A stretch of 18,334 nucleotides of DNA from positions 1-18,334 of the forward strand of contig CAKQKT010000027.1 of NCBI GenBank assembly GCA_934249275.1. Reading direction: 5' to 3'. A program made the translations under genes and the position numbers. Shown here one piece after another: positions 1 through 7,988 of this stretch; within the stretch, counting starts at the first letter, position 1; every line of letters begins with the position of its first letter. The stretch comes from an uncultured Sutterella sp. (GTDB lineage Bacteria; Pseudomonadota; Gammaproteobacteria; Burkholderiales; Burkholderiaceae_F). The notes beneath the pieces are model-generated. The model did not search any database. It saw nothing but the letters and a program-made list of their open reading frames with translations, and was not told where the DNA came from.

Positions 1-1529
1 CCGGTTGGCTTTCGATCATCCCGCCGATCGTAGCTATCGTTCTCGCCCTTATTACGAAGGAGGTTCTTTCCTCTCTCGTGCTGGGCATTTTGACGGGTAC
101 CCTTATTTATACGATCGGCATGGACGGCAACGTCCTGATGGGCACGCTGGAAAGCGCGTTCACCGTGATGGGCAACAAGGTCGACTTCAATATTCTGATC
201 TTCTGCTCCCTGCTTGGTGCTCTTGTCTACGTCGTCGCCATGTCCGGCGGCACGAAGGCCTACGGCTCCTGGGCCGTCAAGCGCATCAAGGGCCGCCGTA
301 GCGCCCTGGGCGCCACGACCGGTCTCGGCGTTCTCATCTTCATTGACGACTACTTCAACTGCCTGACGGTGGGCACGGTGATGCGTCCGATCTGCGACCG
401 CTACAACATCGCCCGTGCAAAGCTTGCCTACATCATCGACTCGACCGCCGCTCCGGTGTGCATCATCGCGCCGGTTTCGAGTTGGGCCGCCGCCGTCGGC
501 TCCTCGCTTCAGGGCTCCAAAGCCTTTGAAAGCGACATGGCCGCCTTCATCTCCACGATTCCCTGGAACTTCTACGCTCTGCTCTGCCTTCTTCTGATTG
601 CGTTCATTGTCGTGACCGACTTCGACTTCGGCCCGATGCGCAAGGCTGAGGAACGCGCCGCCAAGGGTGAACAATTCTCCGGCTCCACGAACACCGCTTC
701 CGCCGAGCCGCCCAACGCCAATCCGCGTGGCACGCTCTGGGACATGCTCGTGCCCATCACCGCCCTCATCATCTTCTGCGTTCTCGCTCTGATGTATTCC
801 GGCGGCTACTGGGGCGATGATCCGAAGTACCATACCTTCGCCACCGCTCTGGGCAACTCCTCCGCTGCTCCGTCCCTCGTCTGGGCCTCCTTCGGCGCTG
901 TCGGCATTGCCTTCCTGATGTATGTTCCGCGCGGTCTCGTTCCGTTTACGGACTTCATGAGCGGCCTTGTCGAAGGCATGAAGCTCATGCTCCCGGCCAA
1001 CATCATTCTGGTTCTCGCCTGGACGCTGTCCGGTGTCTGCCGCGACCTTCTTCAGACCCCGCTCTTCGTTCAGTCCATCGTGACGTCGGGCGGCGCCGAA
1101 TGGTCGATCTTCCTGCCGGCCATCATCTTCGTGATCGCAGCCTTCCTGTCCTTCTCGACGGGTACGGCCTGGGGCACGTTCGGCATTCTGATCCCGATCG
1201 TTGTTCCGGTTGTTGAATCCATCGACCCGGGCCTGACGGTTGTCGCTCTCTCCGCCACCCTTGCCGGTTCCGTCTTCGGCGACCACTGCTCGCCCATTTC
1301 GGATACGACGATTCTTTCGTCGGCAGGTTCAGGATGCAACCATATTGAACACGTCTCGACTCAGATGCCCTACAGCTTGACGGTCGCGTTCTCTGCCTGC
1401 CTCGGCTATGTGGTTGCCGGCCTCACGCACGCCAACTGGATCCTTTCCATCATGACCGCCGTCGTGTGCCTGCTCGGCACGGTGAGCTTCCTTCACTTCT
1501 GGCACGGCCGCCGCAAGGCTGCAGCCTGA
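1..1529 (+). CDS. Na+/H+ antiporter, NhaC family (5' end outside window)
   Basis: This is an inner-membrane secondary transporter, probably exchanging Na+ for H+. The reading frame is open from the first bases of the window, so the true start lies upstream and the GTG at 78 is only an internal valine codon. About 508 codons are present, close to the full length of NhaC proteins. The protein is almost wholly hydrophobic, with roughly ten or more membrane segments. The family-typical stretch FIDDYFNCLTVGTVMRP is followed by AKLAYIIDSTAAPVCIIAP. Near the C-terminus are GDHCSPISDTTILSS and EHVSTQMPY, also typical of NhaC. A hydrophilic loop rich in Ser, Ala and Asn lies near 650-720. NhaC relatives include antiporters that swap organic acids or amines (for example malate/lactate exchange), so the substrate cannot be fixed from sequence. 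A strong terminator follows directly. Confidence 0.9.
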   Translation, partial: GWLSIIPPIVAIVLALITKEVLSSLVLGILTGTLIYTIGMDGNVLMGTLESAFTVMGNKVDFNILIFCSLLGALVYVVAMSGGTKAYGSWAVKRIKGRRSALGATTGLGVLIFIDDYFNCLTVGTVMRPICDRYNIARAKLAYIIDSTAAPVCIIAPVSSWAAAVGSSLQGSKAFESDMAAFISTIPWNFYALLCLLLIAFIVVTDFDFGPMRKAEERAAKGEQFSGSTNTASAEPPNANPRGTLWDMLVPITALIIFCVLALMYSGGYWGDDPKYHTFATALGNSSAAPSLVWASFGAVGIAFLMYVPRGLVPFTDFMSGLVEGMKLMLPANIILVLAWTLSGVCRDLLQTPLFVQSIVTSGGAEWSIFLPAIIFVIAAFLSFSTGTAWGTFGILIPIVVPVVESIDPGLTVVALSATLAGSVFGDHCSPISDTTILSSAGSGCNHIEHVSTQMPYSLTVAFSACLGYVVAGLTHANWILSIMTAVVCLLGTVSFLHFWHGRRKAAA

Positions 1530-1550
1530 TCTGAAAACGGCTTGAACTAG

Positions 1551-1590
1551 AAAAAACGGCGCTTCTCCTTCGGGAGGGCGCCGTTTTTTT
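1551..1590 (+). terminator. Rho-independent terminator after the NhaC-family gene
   Basis: The stem AACGGCGC pairs with GCGCCGTT, and an inner CTCC/GGAG stem closes a TTCG loop. Seven T residues follow, and A residues precede the stem. It starts 22 bases after the antiporter stop codon. Confidence 0.93.
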
Positions 1591-1855
1591 GTCTGATGAT
1601 CGAAGATTGGATGTGGCCGATGCGGATGAAGGCTGAGCTTGGGTGGAGTAAAGGAGACGTCCGGCGGCAGGAGATTCTGCTGCAAGTTGAGGAAGTGCGG
1701 ATTTATCAGTGGCTTCAGCAGGTTTGTTGGAAACGCTCCTCTCGAAGAAGGTCTTGACGGGGCTTGGAGAGCGCCATTTCTCGATGATGCCTGGGCGAAT
1801 TCCAAAATTTCCTTGGTGTTTGTATGGAAAAGGTCTTGAAACCTTCTTCCGACAG
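1591..1855. other. Non-coding stretch upstream of the purL promoter
   Basis: No convincing gene is seen here. Short open frames exist on both strands, but they have no ribosome binding site, no recognisable protein and a composition unlike the neighbouring genes. The one structure noted is an imperfect hairpin at about 1827-1850 (GGAAaAGGT, loop CTTGAA, ACCTtcTTCC) just upstream of the purL promoter. It could be an operator or chance. Confidence 0.5.
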
Positions 1856-1884
1856 GCTTTGGACAGGACAAAACAATCTATAAT
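1856..1884 (+). promoter_or_regulatory. Probable sigma-70 promoter of purL
   Basis: A perfect -10 box TATAAT is at 1879-1884. The -35 region is weak (GCTTTG at 1856-1861 with a 17-base spacer; TTTGGA at 1858 is an alternative). Transcription would start near 1891, giving a leader of about 77 bases before purL. Confidence 0.65.
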
Positions 1885-1967
1885 GGCGCCAACCTTTTTT
1901 CTTTTATTTTCCACCCCGTCGCGGCCGTCGGAAAATCCGGGGCCTGCTGACGATTCAGAGGAAACTT

Positions 1968-4900
1968 ATGTCGACCTGCAACGGTATGGTTTTTGAACTC
2001 AACGGCGCCCGTGCGCTCTCGGACTTCCGCGCCGCTCGCGTGCTCGCGGCCCTGCAGCGTGTCTCTTCCAACATTGAAGCGGTCTCTGGCCGCTTCTTGC
2101 ATTTCGTGCATGCCTCCCGCGCGCTCACGAAGGCTGAAGAGGAACGTCTCGCTTCGCTTCTCACCTACGGCGACGCCGCCGAGGATGTCCGCGCCGACCT
2201 GGCCTTCATGGTGGTTCCGCGTCTCGGCACGATTTCTCCCTGGGCTTCCAAGGCTACGGACATCGTGAAGAACTGCGGCATCGAAGGCGTTCTGCGCGTT
2301 GAGCGCGGCACCGTCTACAACCTGGCTCTCAAGGCTCCGCTCACGGAGGAAGAGGCCAAGGCCGCCGCCGGCGTTCTGCATGACCGCATGACCGAATCCG
2401 TCGTCGATCGCACCTTCCCGGGCGAAAAGCTCTTCGTCGAGCTCGAAGGCCGTCCGATGGCGACCGTCGCCCTTGTCGAGGAAGGCCGTCCGGCTCTCGA
2501 ACGCGCCAACGTCGAAATGGGCCTTGCGCTCTCCGCCGACGAAATCGACTATCTCACCGAAGCCTTCACGAAGATCGGCCGCAACCCGACCGACGTCGAG
2601 CTGATGATGTTCGCCCAGGCGAACTCCGAACACTGCCGCCACAAGATCTTCAACGCCAGCTGGACGATCGACGGCCAGGATCGCGAGGAAACGCTCTTCG
2701 GCATGATCCGCCGCACGCACAAGATGGCTCCGCAGGGTACGATCACGGCCTATGCCGACAACGCCGCCATCTTTGAAGGCGCCGAAGTCACGCGCCTTTA
2801 TCCGCGTCCGGGCTCCGGCAACGAATTCGGCCGCGTCTTCGAACGCAAGGACGAGCTGACCCACACGGTCTTCAAGGTCGAAACCCACAACCACCCGACC
2901 GCCATTTCTCCGTTTCCGGGCGCCTCCACGGGCTCCGGCGGCGAAATCCGCGACGAAGGCGCCACGGGCCGCGGCGGCCGTCCGAAGGCCGGCCTTTGCG
3001 GCTTCACGACCTCGAACCTCAACCTGCCGGAACTTCCGCAGGGCTTTGAAAACGACAGCGACACGGTCACGGGCGAAAAGTCCGACGCCAAGTACGGCGC
3101 TCCGTCCCGCATCGCCACGCCGCTTTCCATCATGACGGACGGCCCGCTCGGCGGCGCCGCCTTCAACAACGAATTCGGCCGTCCGAACATTCTCGGCTAC
3201 TTCCGCACATTTGAAGCCAACATCGGCGGCACGCGCTACGGCTACCACAAGCCGATCATGCTCGCCGGCGGCATCGGCAACATCCGCGACGACCAGACCC
3301 AGAAGAACATTCCGCCGGCCGGCAGCCTCCTGATCGTTCTGGGCGGCCCGGGCATGCGCATCGGCCTCGGCGGCGGCGCCGCTTCGTCCATGACGACGGG
3401 CTCCAACTCCGAAGCGCTCGACTTCGACTCCGTGCAGCGCGGCAACCCCGAAATGGAACGCCGTGCCCAGGAAGTCATCGACCGCTGCTGGTCCATGGGC
3501 GACGAAAACCCGATCATCGCCATTCATGACGTCGGCGCGGGCGGCCTCTCCAACGCCATGCCCGAACTTGCCGACCTGTCCGGCAAGGGCGCTGCGTTCG
3601 ACCTCTCCAAGGTCCCGGTCGAAGAGTCCGGCATGAGCCCGCTCGAAATCTGGTGCAACGAATCCCAGGAACGCTACGTCATCGCGCTTGACGCCGCCAA
3701 GATCGACATCTTCCGCGACTTCTGCGAACGCGAGCGCTGCCCGTTCGCCGTTCTCGGCACGATCACCGAAGAAGCCGACCTGAAGCTGACGCGTCCGAAC
3801 GATACGCCGGCCGTCGACATGCCGATGGAAGTCCTTCTCGGCAAGGCTCCGCGCATGCACCGCGACGTTGCTCATACGGAAACGAAGCTTTCCGCCTTCA
3901 CGAGCGAAGGCCTCGAGCTCGGCAAGGCCGTCAAGGATGTTCTGCGTCACCCGACCGTTGCCTCCAAGTCCTTCCTCATCACCATCGGCGACCGCTCCGT
4001 GGGCGGCCTCGTCTCCCGCGACCAGATGGTCGGTCCCTGGCAGGTGCCGGTTGCCGACTGCGGCGTGACGACGCTCGGCTTTGAAACGAACCGCGGCGAA
4101 GCCATGTCGATGGGCGAACGCACCCCGATCGCCGTGATCGATTCCGCCGCCGCCAGCCGCATGGCCGTCGGCGAAGCCCTCACGAACATCACCGCTGCGG
4201 ACGTCAAGCTCCCGCAGGTGAAGCTCTCGCTCAACTGGATGGCCGCCTGCGGCGCCAAGGGCGAGGATGCCAAGCTCTTCGACGCCGTCAAGGGCGCAAG
4301 CGACTTCTGCGTTGCTTTGGGCATTTCCGTTCCGGTCGGCAAGGACTCGCTCTCCATGCGCACCGCCTGGGACGACAACGGCGAAAAGAAGTCCGTGACG
4401 AGCCCCGTCTCGCTCATCGCCTCCGCCGCCGCGCCGGTTGAAGACGTGACGCTCACGCTCACGCCGGAACTCAAGAACATCCCGTCCGTGCTCGTTCTCG
4501 CCGACCTCGGCTGCGGCCGCGCACGCATGGGCGGCTCGATCCTCGCTCAGGTTGCCCAGCGCTTCGGCGACACGGCTCCCGACTGCGAAGATCCGGCCAT
4601 GCTCGCCCGCTTCATGGGCGCCGTCCGCACGCTCGCCAAGGAAGGCGCCGTCACGGCCTACCATGATCGCGCCGACGGCGGTCTCGCCGCCACGGCCTCC
4701 GAAATGATGTTCGCCTCCCGCATAGGCGTGAAGCTCGACATGACGTCCCTCACGAAGGATGCCGACATCTTCGCCGCTCTCTTCAACGAAGAACTCGGCG
4801 CCCTGATGCAGGTGCCGGCCGACAAGGTCGAGCGCGTCATTGAAGTCATGCGCGAAGCCGGCCTTTCCTCCGTCTGCCACTTCATCGGCGAAATCGCCGG

Positions 4901-5897
4901 CGACGATGCTCTCACGATCTCCGCCAACGGCGCCGAAATCGTCAAGCTCGACCGTGCCGACCTCCAGAAGGCCTGGACGGAAGTGTCCTGGCAGATCGCC
5001 CGCGGCCGCGACAATCCCGCCTGCGCCGACAGCGAATTTGCCCGCATCGACCGCAAGGAGGACACCGGCCTCTTCGCCAAGACGACGTTCGACGTCAATG
5101 AAGACATTGCCGCTCCGATGATCAACACGGGCGCTCGTCCGAAGCTTGCCGTCCTGCGCGAACAGGGCGTCAACTCCCAGACGGAAATGGCCGCCGCCTT
5201 CACGCGCGCCGGCTTCGACGCCTACGACGTCCACATGACGGACCTTCTCACGGGCCGCGCCGACCTGGCCGAATTCACGGGCCTCGCCTGCGCCGGCGGC
5301 TTCTCCTACGGCGACGTTCTCGGCGCCGGCGGCGGCTGGGCCAAGACGATTCTTCACAACGATCGCATGGTCGAAATGTTCCGCACGTTCTTCAACCGCC
5401 AGGATACGTTCGGTCTCGGCATCTGCAACGGCTGCCAGATGATGAGCCATCTGCGCGACCTGATCCCGGGCGCCGCTCACTGGCCCGAATTCGTCCGCAA
5501 CAACTGCGAACAGTTCGAAGCCCGCCTCGTGAACGTCGAAATTCTCGAAAGCCCGTCGATCTTCTTCCAGGGCATGGCCGGCAGCGTGATGCCGATCGTG
5601 AACTCCCACGGCGAAGGCCGCGTGCAGTTCCTCCGTCCGGAAGACGCCGCCCTCATCAAGGCCGCCGCCCGCTACGTCGATCCGTGCGGCAATCCGACGG
5701 AAGTCTATCCGTACAACCCGAACGGCTCCAAGGGCGGCCTCACGTCCGTGACGACCGACGACGGCCGCTTCACGATCATGATGCCGCATCCGGAACGCTC
5801 CCACCGCGCTCAGCAGCTCTCCTGGCACCCGGCCGAATGGACGGACGCCTCCGGCTGGATGCGCATGTTCCGCAACGCCCGCAAGTGGGTCGGCTAA
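1968..5897 (+). CDS. purL: Phosphoribosylformylglycinamidine synthase (FGAM synthase)
   Basis: This enzyme catalyses the ATP- and glutamine-dependent conversion of FGAR to FGAM in cytoplasmic purine synthesis. It is the long single-chain form of proteobacteria, 1309 residues (about 1295 in E. coli). An N-terminal PurS-like domain is followed by two AIR-synthase-like halves and a C-terminal class I glutamine amidotransferase domain. Visible motifs are [30 protein letters not shown] and [12 protein letters not shown] in the synthase part. The amidotransferase has the catalytic nucleophile Cys1153 in GICNGCQMM, and His1274 with Glu1276 in MPHPERSHR. The ATG at 1968 has AGAGGAAA just upstream. 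The gene stands alone between its own promoter and terminator, with no other purine gene in the window. Strong codon bias produces a very long antisense open frame, which is not a gene. Confidence 0.99.
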   Translation: MSTCNGMVFELNGARALSDFRAARVLAALQRVSSNIEAVSGRFLHFVHASRALTKAEEERLASLLTYGDAAEDVRADLAFMVVPRLGTISPWASKATDIVKNCGIEGVLRVERGTVYNLALKAPLTEEEAKAAAGVLHDRMTESVVDRTFPGEKLFVELEGRPMATVALVEEGRPALERANVEMGLALSADEIDYLTEAFTKIGRNPTDVELMMFAQANSEHCRHKIFNASWTIDGQDREETLFGMIRRTHKMAPQGTITAYADNAAIFEGAEVTRLYPRPGSGNEFGRVFERKDELTHTVFKVETHNHPTAISPFPGASTGSGGEIRDEGATGRGGRPKAGLCGFTTSNLNLPELPQGFENDSDTVTGEKSDAKYGAPSRIATPLSIMTDGPLGGAAFNNEFGRPNILGYFRTFEANIGGTRYGYHKPIMLAGGIGNIRDDQTQKNIPPAGSLLIVLGGPGMRIGLGGGAASSMTTGSNSEALDFDSVQRGNPEMERRAQEVIDRCWSMGDENPIIAIHDVGAGGLSNAMPELADLSGKGAAFDLSKVPVEESGMSPLEIWCNESQERYVIALDAAKIDIFRDFCERERCPFAVLGTITEEADLKLTRPNDTPAVDMPMEVLLGKAPRMHRDVAHTETKLSAFTSEGLELGKAVKDVLRHPTVASKSFLITIGDRSVGGLVSRDQMVGPWQVPVADCGVTTLGFETNRGEAMSMGERTPIAVIDSAAASRMAVGEALTNITAADVKLPQVKLSLNWMAACGAKGEDAKLFDAVKGASDFCVALGISVPVGKDSLSMRTAWDDNGEKKSVTSPVSLIASAAAPVEDVTLTLTPELKNIPSVLVLADLGCGRARMGGSILAQVAQRFGDTAPDCEDPAMLARFMGAVRTLAKEGAVTAYHDRADGGLAATASEMMFASRIGVKLDMTSLTKDADIFAALFNEELGALMQVPADKVERVIEVMREAGLSSVCHFIGEIAGDDALTISANGAEIVKLDRADLQKAWTEVSWQIARGRDNPACADSEFARIDRKEDTGLFAKTTFDVNEDIAAPMINTGARPKLAVLREQGVNSQTEMAAAFTRAGFDAYDVHMTDLLTGRADLAEFTGLACAGGFSYGDVLGAGGGWAKTILHNDRMVEMFRTFFNRQDTFGLGICNGCQMMSHLRDLIPGAAHWPEFVRNNCEQFEARLVNVEILESPSIFFQGMAGSVMPIVNSHGEGRVQFLRPEDAALIKAAARYVDPCGNPTEVYPYNPNGSKGGLTSVTTDDGRFTIMMPHPERSHRAQQLSWHPAEWTDASGWMRMFRNARKWVG

Positions 5898-5907
5898 GAT
5901 GAATCAA

Positions 5908-5929
5908 GGGAGGGCCGCAAGGCTCTCCC
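5908..5929 (+). other. GNRA-capped hairpin just after purL
   Basis: GGGAGGGCC pairs with GGCTCTCCC across a GCAA tetraloop (one G-T wobble), starting 11 bases past the purL stop. No T run follows, so it is not an intrinsic terminator by itself. It could protect the 3' end of the mRNA. Confidence 0.55.
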
Positions 5930-5961
5930 GAGAGCGTCGAGGCTCAAGACAGACTCAAGAC

Positions 5962-5996
5962 AAAAAGGCTCCGGCAGCAATGCACGGAGCCTTTTT
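5962..5996 (+). terminator. Rho-independent terminator of purL
   Basis: GGCTCCG pairs with CGGAGCC around an 11-base loop, with five A residues before and five T residues after the stem. It lies 65 bases downstream of the purL stop. Confidence 0.9.
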
Positions 5997-6008
5997 CACA
6001 GATGCCTC

Positions 6009-6051
6009 AAAAAGCGAAATGCCCTGCCGAAAAGAAGTTCGACAGGGCATT
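6009..6051 (-). terminator. Rho-independent terminator of creA
   Basis: Read on the minus strand, AATGCCCTG-T-CGAA pairs with TTCG-G-CAGGGCATT, and a run of five T follows three bases later. It lies about 20 bases past the creA stop and faces the purL terminator. Confidence 0.85.
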
Positions 6052-6070
6052 CGTGCATCCGGAGCCGGGA

Positions 6071-6556
6071 TTACTTGGCCGGAACCGGCGGACGGTTCTC
6101 GTAGGCGGCCGTGCCCCAGAGCGGGATCGTGGAGAGGCTGTGCTTGAAGCTGCCCGTCGTTTCCTTGGTGGAATAGGAGACGTAGAGAAGGGTCTGCGTC
6201 TCGGGGTCATAGATGCGGCGGATCTTCATGGCCTTGAAGAGAATGGACTTCGACTTCGTGAAGATCACTTCGCCTGACTTCGAGCGGTCGATCGACGCGA
6301 TCATTTCGGGGGTGATCTCGCCCGTCTGGCGGCAGGAGACCGAGCTGTCAGAAGGGTCGGCCAGAGAGAGGTTTGCCTCGATGCTTGCGACGTGGCAGGT
6401 CACGCCCGGGATCTTCGGATCCTGGAAGGTGTTGATCTTGATGTCCTTGAGCGTGAATACGCCGAGCGAAACGTCGCCCACCTCGTCCTGGCCCGAGCAG
6501 CCGGAAAGAAGCAGGGCGGAGGCAAGCGCGGCGGCCGCCAAAAGCTTGATCTTCAT
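6071..6556 (-). CDS. creA: CreA family protein, lipoprotein form
   Basis: CreA is a conserved exported protein of unknown biochemical role, named for its place beside creBCD in E. coli. The 161-residue product matches the family through FTLKDIKINTFQDPKIPGVTC, SVSCRQTGEI, GEVIFTKSKSILFKAMKIRRIYD and YVSYSTK. Two family cysteines, in GVTCHV and SVSCRQ, are kept. The N-terminus is a signal sequence ending in the lipobox LLSGC, so Cys20 should be lipidated. As I recall it, the E. coli protein instead has an ordinary cleavable signal. AAGGAAA precedes the ATG at good spacing. nfsA lies 71 bases upstream on the same strand with no visible terminator between, so the two may be partly cotranscribed. 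No creB, creC or creD is in the window. Confidence 0.9.
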   Translation of the reverse strand: MKIKLLAAAALASALLLSGCSGQDEVGDVSLGVFTLKDIKINTFQDPKIPGVTCHVASIEANLSLADPSDSSVSCRQTGEITPEMIASIDRSKSGEVIFTKSKSILFKAMKIRRIYDPETQTLLYVSYSTKETTGSFKHSLSTIPLWGTAAYENRPPVPAK

Positions 6557-6589
6557 GGGATTTCCTTAAGGGTGAATCGAGTGTCCGAC

Positions 6590-6595
6590 ATTATA
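6590..6595 (-). promoter_or_regulatory. -10 box of a probable creA promoter
   Basis: A perfect TATAAT on the minus strand lies 34 bases upstream of the creA start. The -35 side is poor (around 6613-6619), so the assignment rests on the -10 box. Confidence 0.55.
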
Positions 6596-6627
6596 GAGAG
6601 ACGCCGGATTGCAGCTGACTTCGAAGG

Positions 6628-7350
6628 TTATCTAAGCGCAAAGCCCTGCTTCTGCAGGTAGTCGAGCAGGAACTGGCGGCGTTCGCGCGCGATGATCGGG
6701 CGGATGGAGTCGCAGAAGTTCATGTCGCGGGCGTTGCTGCCGCGGTTGGCATAGTAGCTTCGCATGGTTTCGTCGTAGGCGGAAAGGTCGTCTTCCGAGG
6801 GCTCCCTGTAGGCGTTTTCCATGAAGGTGACGGAGGCGGGAAGGCGGGGCTTGACGGGATTGCGCTGAGCCGGGTGGCCGAAGGCGAGGCCGACGACGGG
6901 AAAGACGTTGCGGGGAAGCTTGAGAAGGTCGGAGACTTCGGCGATGCCGTTTCGGAGGCCGCCGATGTAGCAACCGCCGAGGCCGAGGGATTCGAGCGCC
7001 GTGAAGGCGTTCTGAGCCATGATGCCCGTGTCGGTGCAGCCGACGAGGAACTGCTCGGTCCAGCCGAGGTCCGCTTCGGGACAGAGGATTTGGTTGCGGT
7101 GATAGTCGGCGCAGAAGACCCAGAATTCGGGAGCGGCGGCAACGTGGGCCTGGTGACCCGCGAGCTCGGCGATCTTCGCGCGAAGGGCGGGGTCTGTAAC
7201 GCGGATGATGCTCGTCACCTGCAGCGCGCAGGAGGTCGATGCGGCGCGGGCGACATCGAGAATCATGGCGCGCATTTCCTCGGAGACGGGTTCGTCGGTG
7301 AAGGCGCGCACGGAGCTGTGGGCAAGCTGGGTTCGGATGGTTTCGTTCAT
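6628..7350 (-). CDS. nfsA: Oxygen-insensitive NADPH nitroreductase NfsA
   Basis: This is a cytoplasmic FMN flavoenzyme that reduces nitroaromatics, nitrofurans and quinones by two-electron steps with NADPH. The 240-residue product is the same length as E. coli NfsA and aligns along its whole length. Shared blocks are HSSVRAFTDEP near the N-terminus, EFWVFCADYHRNQILCPEADLG, MAQNAFTALESLGLGGCYIGGLRN, VKPRLPAS and the C-terminal LLDYLQKQGFALR. Arg203 in the ANRGSNARD motif is at the same position as the NADPH-binding Arg203 of E. coli NfsA. The ATG at 7350 has only a modest AGG ribosome site. Two tandem palindromes lie about 120-180 bases upstream and may control it. creA follows on the same strand. 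Confidence 0.95.
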   Translation of the reverse strand: MNETIRTQLAHSSVRAFTDEPVSEEMRAMILDVARAASTSCALQVTSIIRVTDPALRAKIAELAGHQAHVAAAPEFWVFCADYHRNQILCPEADLGWTEQFLVGCTDTGIMAQNAFTALESLGLGGCYIGGLRNGIAEVSDLLKLPRNVFPVVGLAFGHPAQRNPVKPRLPASVTFMENAYREPSEDDLSAYDETMRSYYANRGSNARDMNFCDSIRPIIARERRQFLLDYLQKQGFALR

Positions 7351-7471
7351 GATGAGCCTGCAAAAGGTTGTCGGTCTTTTGAGTTTAGTCGAGCCTGAGC
7401 GGTGCGGCGGCTTCGGTCATGATTGGAGATGATTTTGTCTGCCGCACAATGGGCTCGTTTTGATTTCCGGA

Positions 7472-7499
7472 ACTTTTTGGGATCATGTTCCCTAAAAGT
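7472..7499. promoter_or_regulatory. Palindromic operator candidate, copy 1
   Basis: Arms ACTTTTTGGGA and TCCCTAAAAGT (one mismatch) flank a 6-base centre TCATGT whose inner CATG is itself palindromic. It is one of two tandem copies whose centres are 32 bases apart, three helical turns. There is no T run after the right arm on either strand, so this is not a terminator. The likely role is a dimer binding site for a regulator acting on nfsA, which starts 122 bases away. No candidate regulator gene is adjacent. Confidence 0.55.
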
Positions 7500-7503
7500 G
7501 CGG

Positions 7504-7532
7504 CTTTTTTGGGATTGTGCTCCCAAAAAGTG
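7504..7532. promoter_or_regulatory. Palindromic operator candidate, copy 2
   Basis: Arms TTTTTGGGA (7506-7514) and TCCCAAAAA (7521-7529) are perfect inverted copies around TTGTGC. The flanking GTG after the right arm also matches copy 1. The shared consensus is TTTTTGGGA-N6-TCCC(A/T)AAAA. Confidence 0.55.
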
Positions 7533-7566
7533 AAAAAAATGCCCGCGATCCGTGAGGAAGGCGGGC
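7533..7566 (-). terminator. Rho-independent terminator of the cytochrome/flavoprotein transcript
   Basis: On the minus strand GCCCGC pairs with GCGGGC around a 14-base loop and is followed by ATTTTTTT. It lies about 80 bases past the cytochrome stop. A second GC-rich hairpin without a T run sits just before it at 7602-7620 (GGCGCCC, loop TGGCC, GGGCGCC). Confidence 0.8.
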
Positions 7567-7646
7567 TGAAGGATCCACAGGGCTTGGAGTCCCTGTTTGA
7601 CGGCGCCCTGGCCGGGCGCCGACGAGGAGAGTTTTTTAGGGAAGAA

Positions 7647-7970
7647 TTACTTCTTCGTGAGCGTGAAGTTGTGGCAGCTGTTGCACATCAGCTCGGGCTG
7701 CTTGGCCGGCTTGTCGGCCTTGTGGCATTCAACGCAGTTGACGGCGCCGAGGTGGGACATGTGCGGGTTCGGCACGGCGTTCTTGGTCTTTTCGGCGAGA
7801 GCGTCGTAGCTCTGGTGGCACTTCAGGCATTCGCCCTTCGTGGCCCAGCCGTTTTCGACGGGAAGCATGCCGCCGTGAACTTCAGCAAGGGTCTTTTCGG
7901 CAGCGGAAGCGCCAAAGGCAAGGCCCAGACCCAGGGTGGCGACGAGCGCCATGGTGATGGTTTTGGTCAT
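7647..7970 (-). CDS. Small periplasmic triheme cytochrome c (cytochrome c3-like)
   Basis: This is a secreted electron carrier of 107 residues. A Sec signal (about residues 1-23, ending FGASA) is followed by three CXXCH heme c sites: Cys48-Cys51-His52, Cys79-Cys82-His83 and Cys96-Cys99-His100. Possible distal heme ligands are His32, His70 and His73. It resembles the tetraheme domain found with Shewanella-type flavocytochrome c, but one heme motif is missing, and I see no degenerate fourth site. It starts 18 bases after the flavoprotein stop, with GGAG upstream, so the two are one operon. The inferred role is to pass electrons from a membrane quinol oxidase of the CymA/NapC type, not in this window, to the flavoprotein. 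Confidence 0.92.
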   Translation of the reverse strand: MTKTITMALVATLGLGLAFGASAAEKTLAEVHGGMLPVENGWATKGECLKCHQSYDALAEKTKNAVPNPHMSHLGAVNCVECHKADKPAKQPELMCNSCHNFTLTKK

Positions 7971-7988
7971 GATTCGATACTCCGGAAA

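Noticed and set aside
78..301. GTG at 78 as the start of the antiporter
   Set aside because: The frame is open to the window edge and the upstream residues (WLSIIPPIVAIVLALITKE) are typical of NhaC, so the start is further upstream.
1639..1839. A 66-codon frame between the antiporter and purL
   Set aside because: It has no ribosome site and no recognisable protein, and it overlaps the purL upstream region; overlapping frames on the other strand are equally good.
1878..5828. A 1316-codon open frame antisense to purL
   Set aside because: It mirrors purL codon bias, has low-complexity Gly/Ala/His/Val/Arg-rich composition, shows no recognisable domain and ends outside any promoter or ribosome site. 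purL itself matches its family over the full length.
7504..7532. Palindrome read as a rho-independent terminator
   Set aside because: The T run lies before the stem and A residues follow it on both strands, so it lacks the required 3' T tract. A proper terminator is present next to it at 7533-7566.
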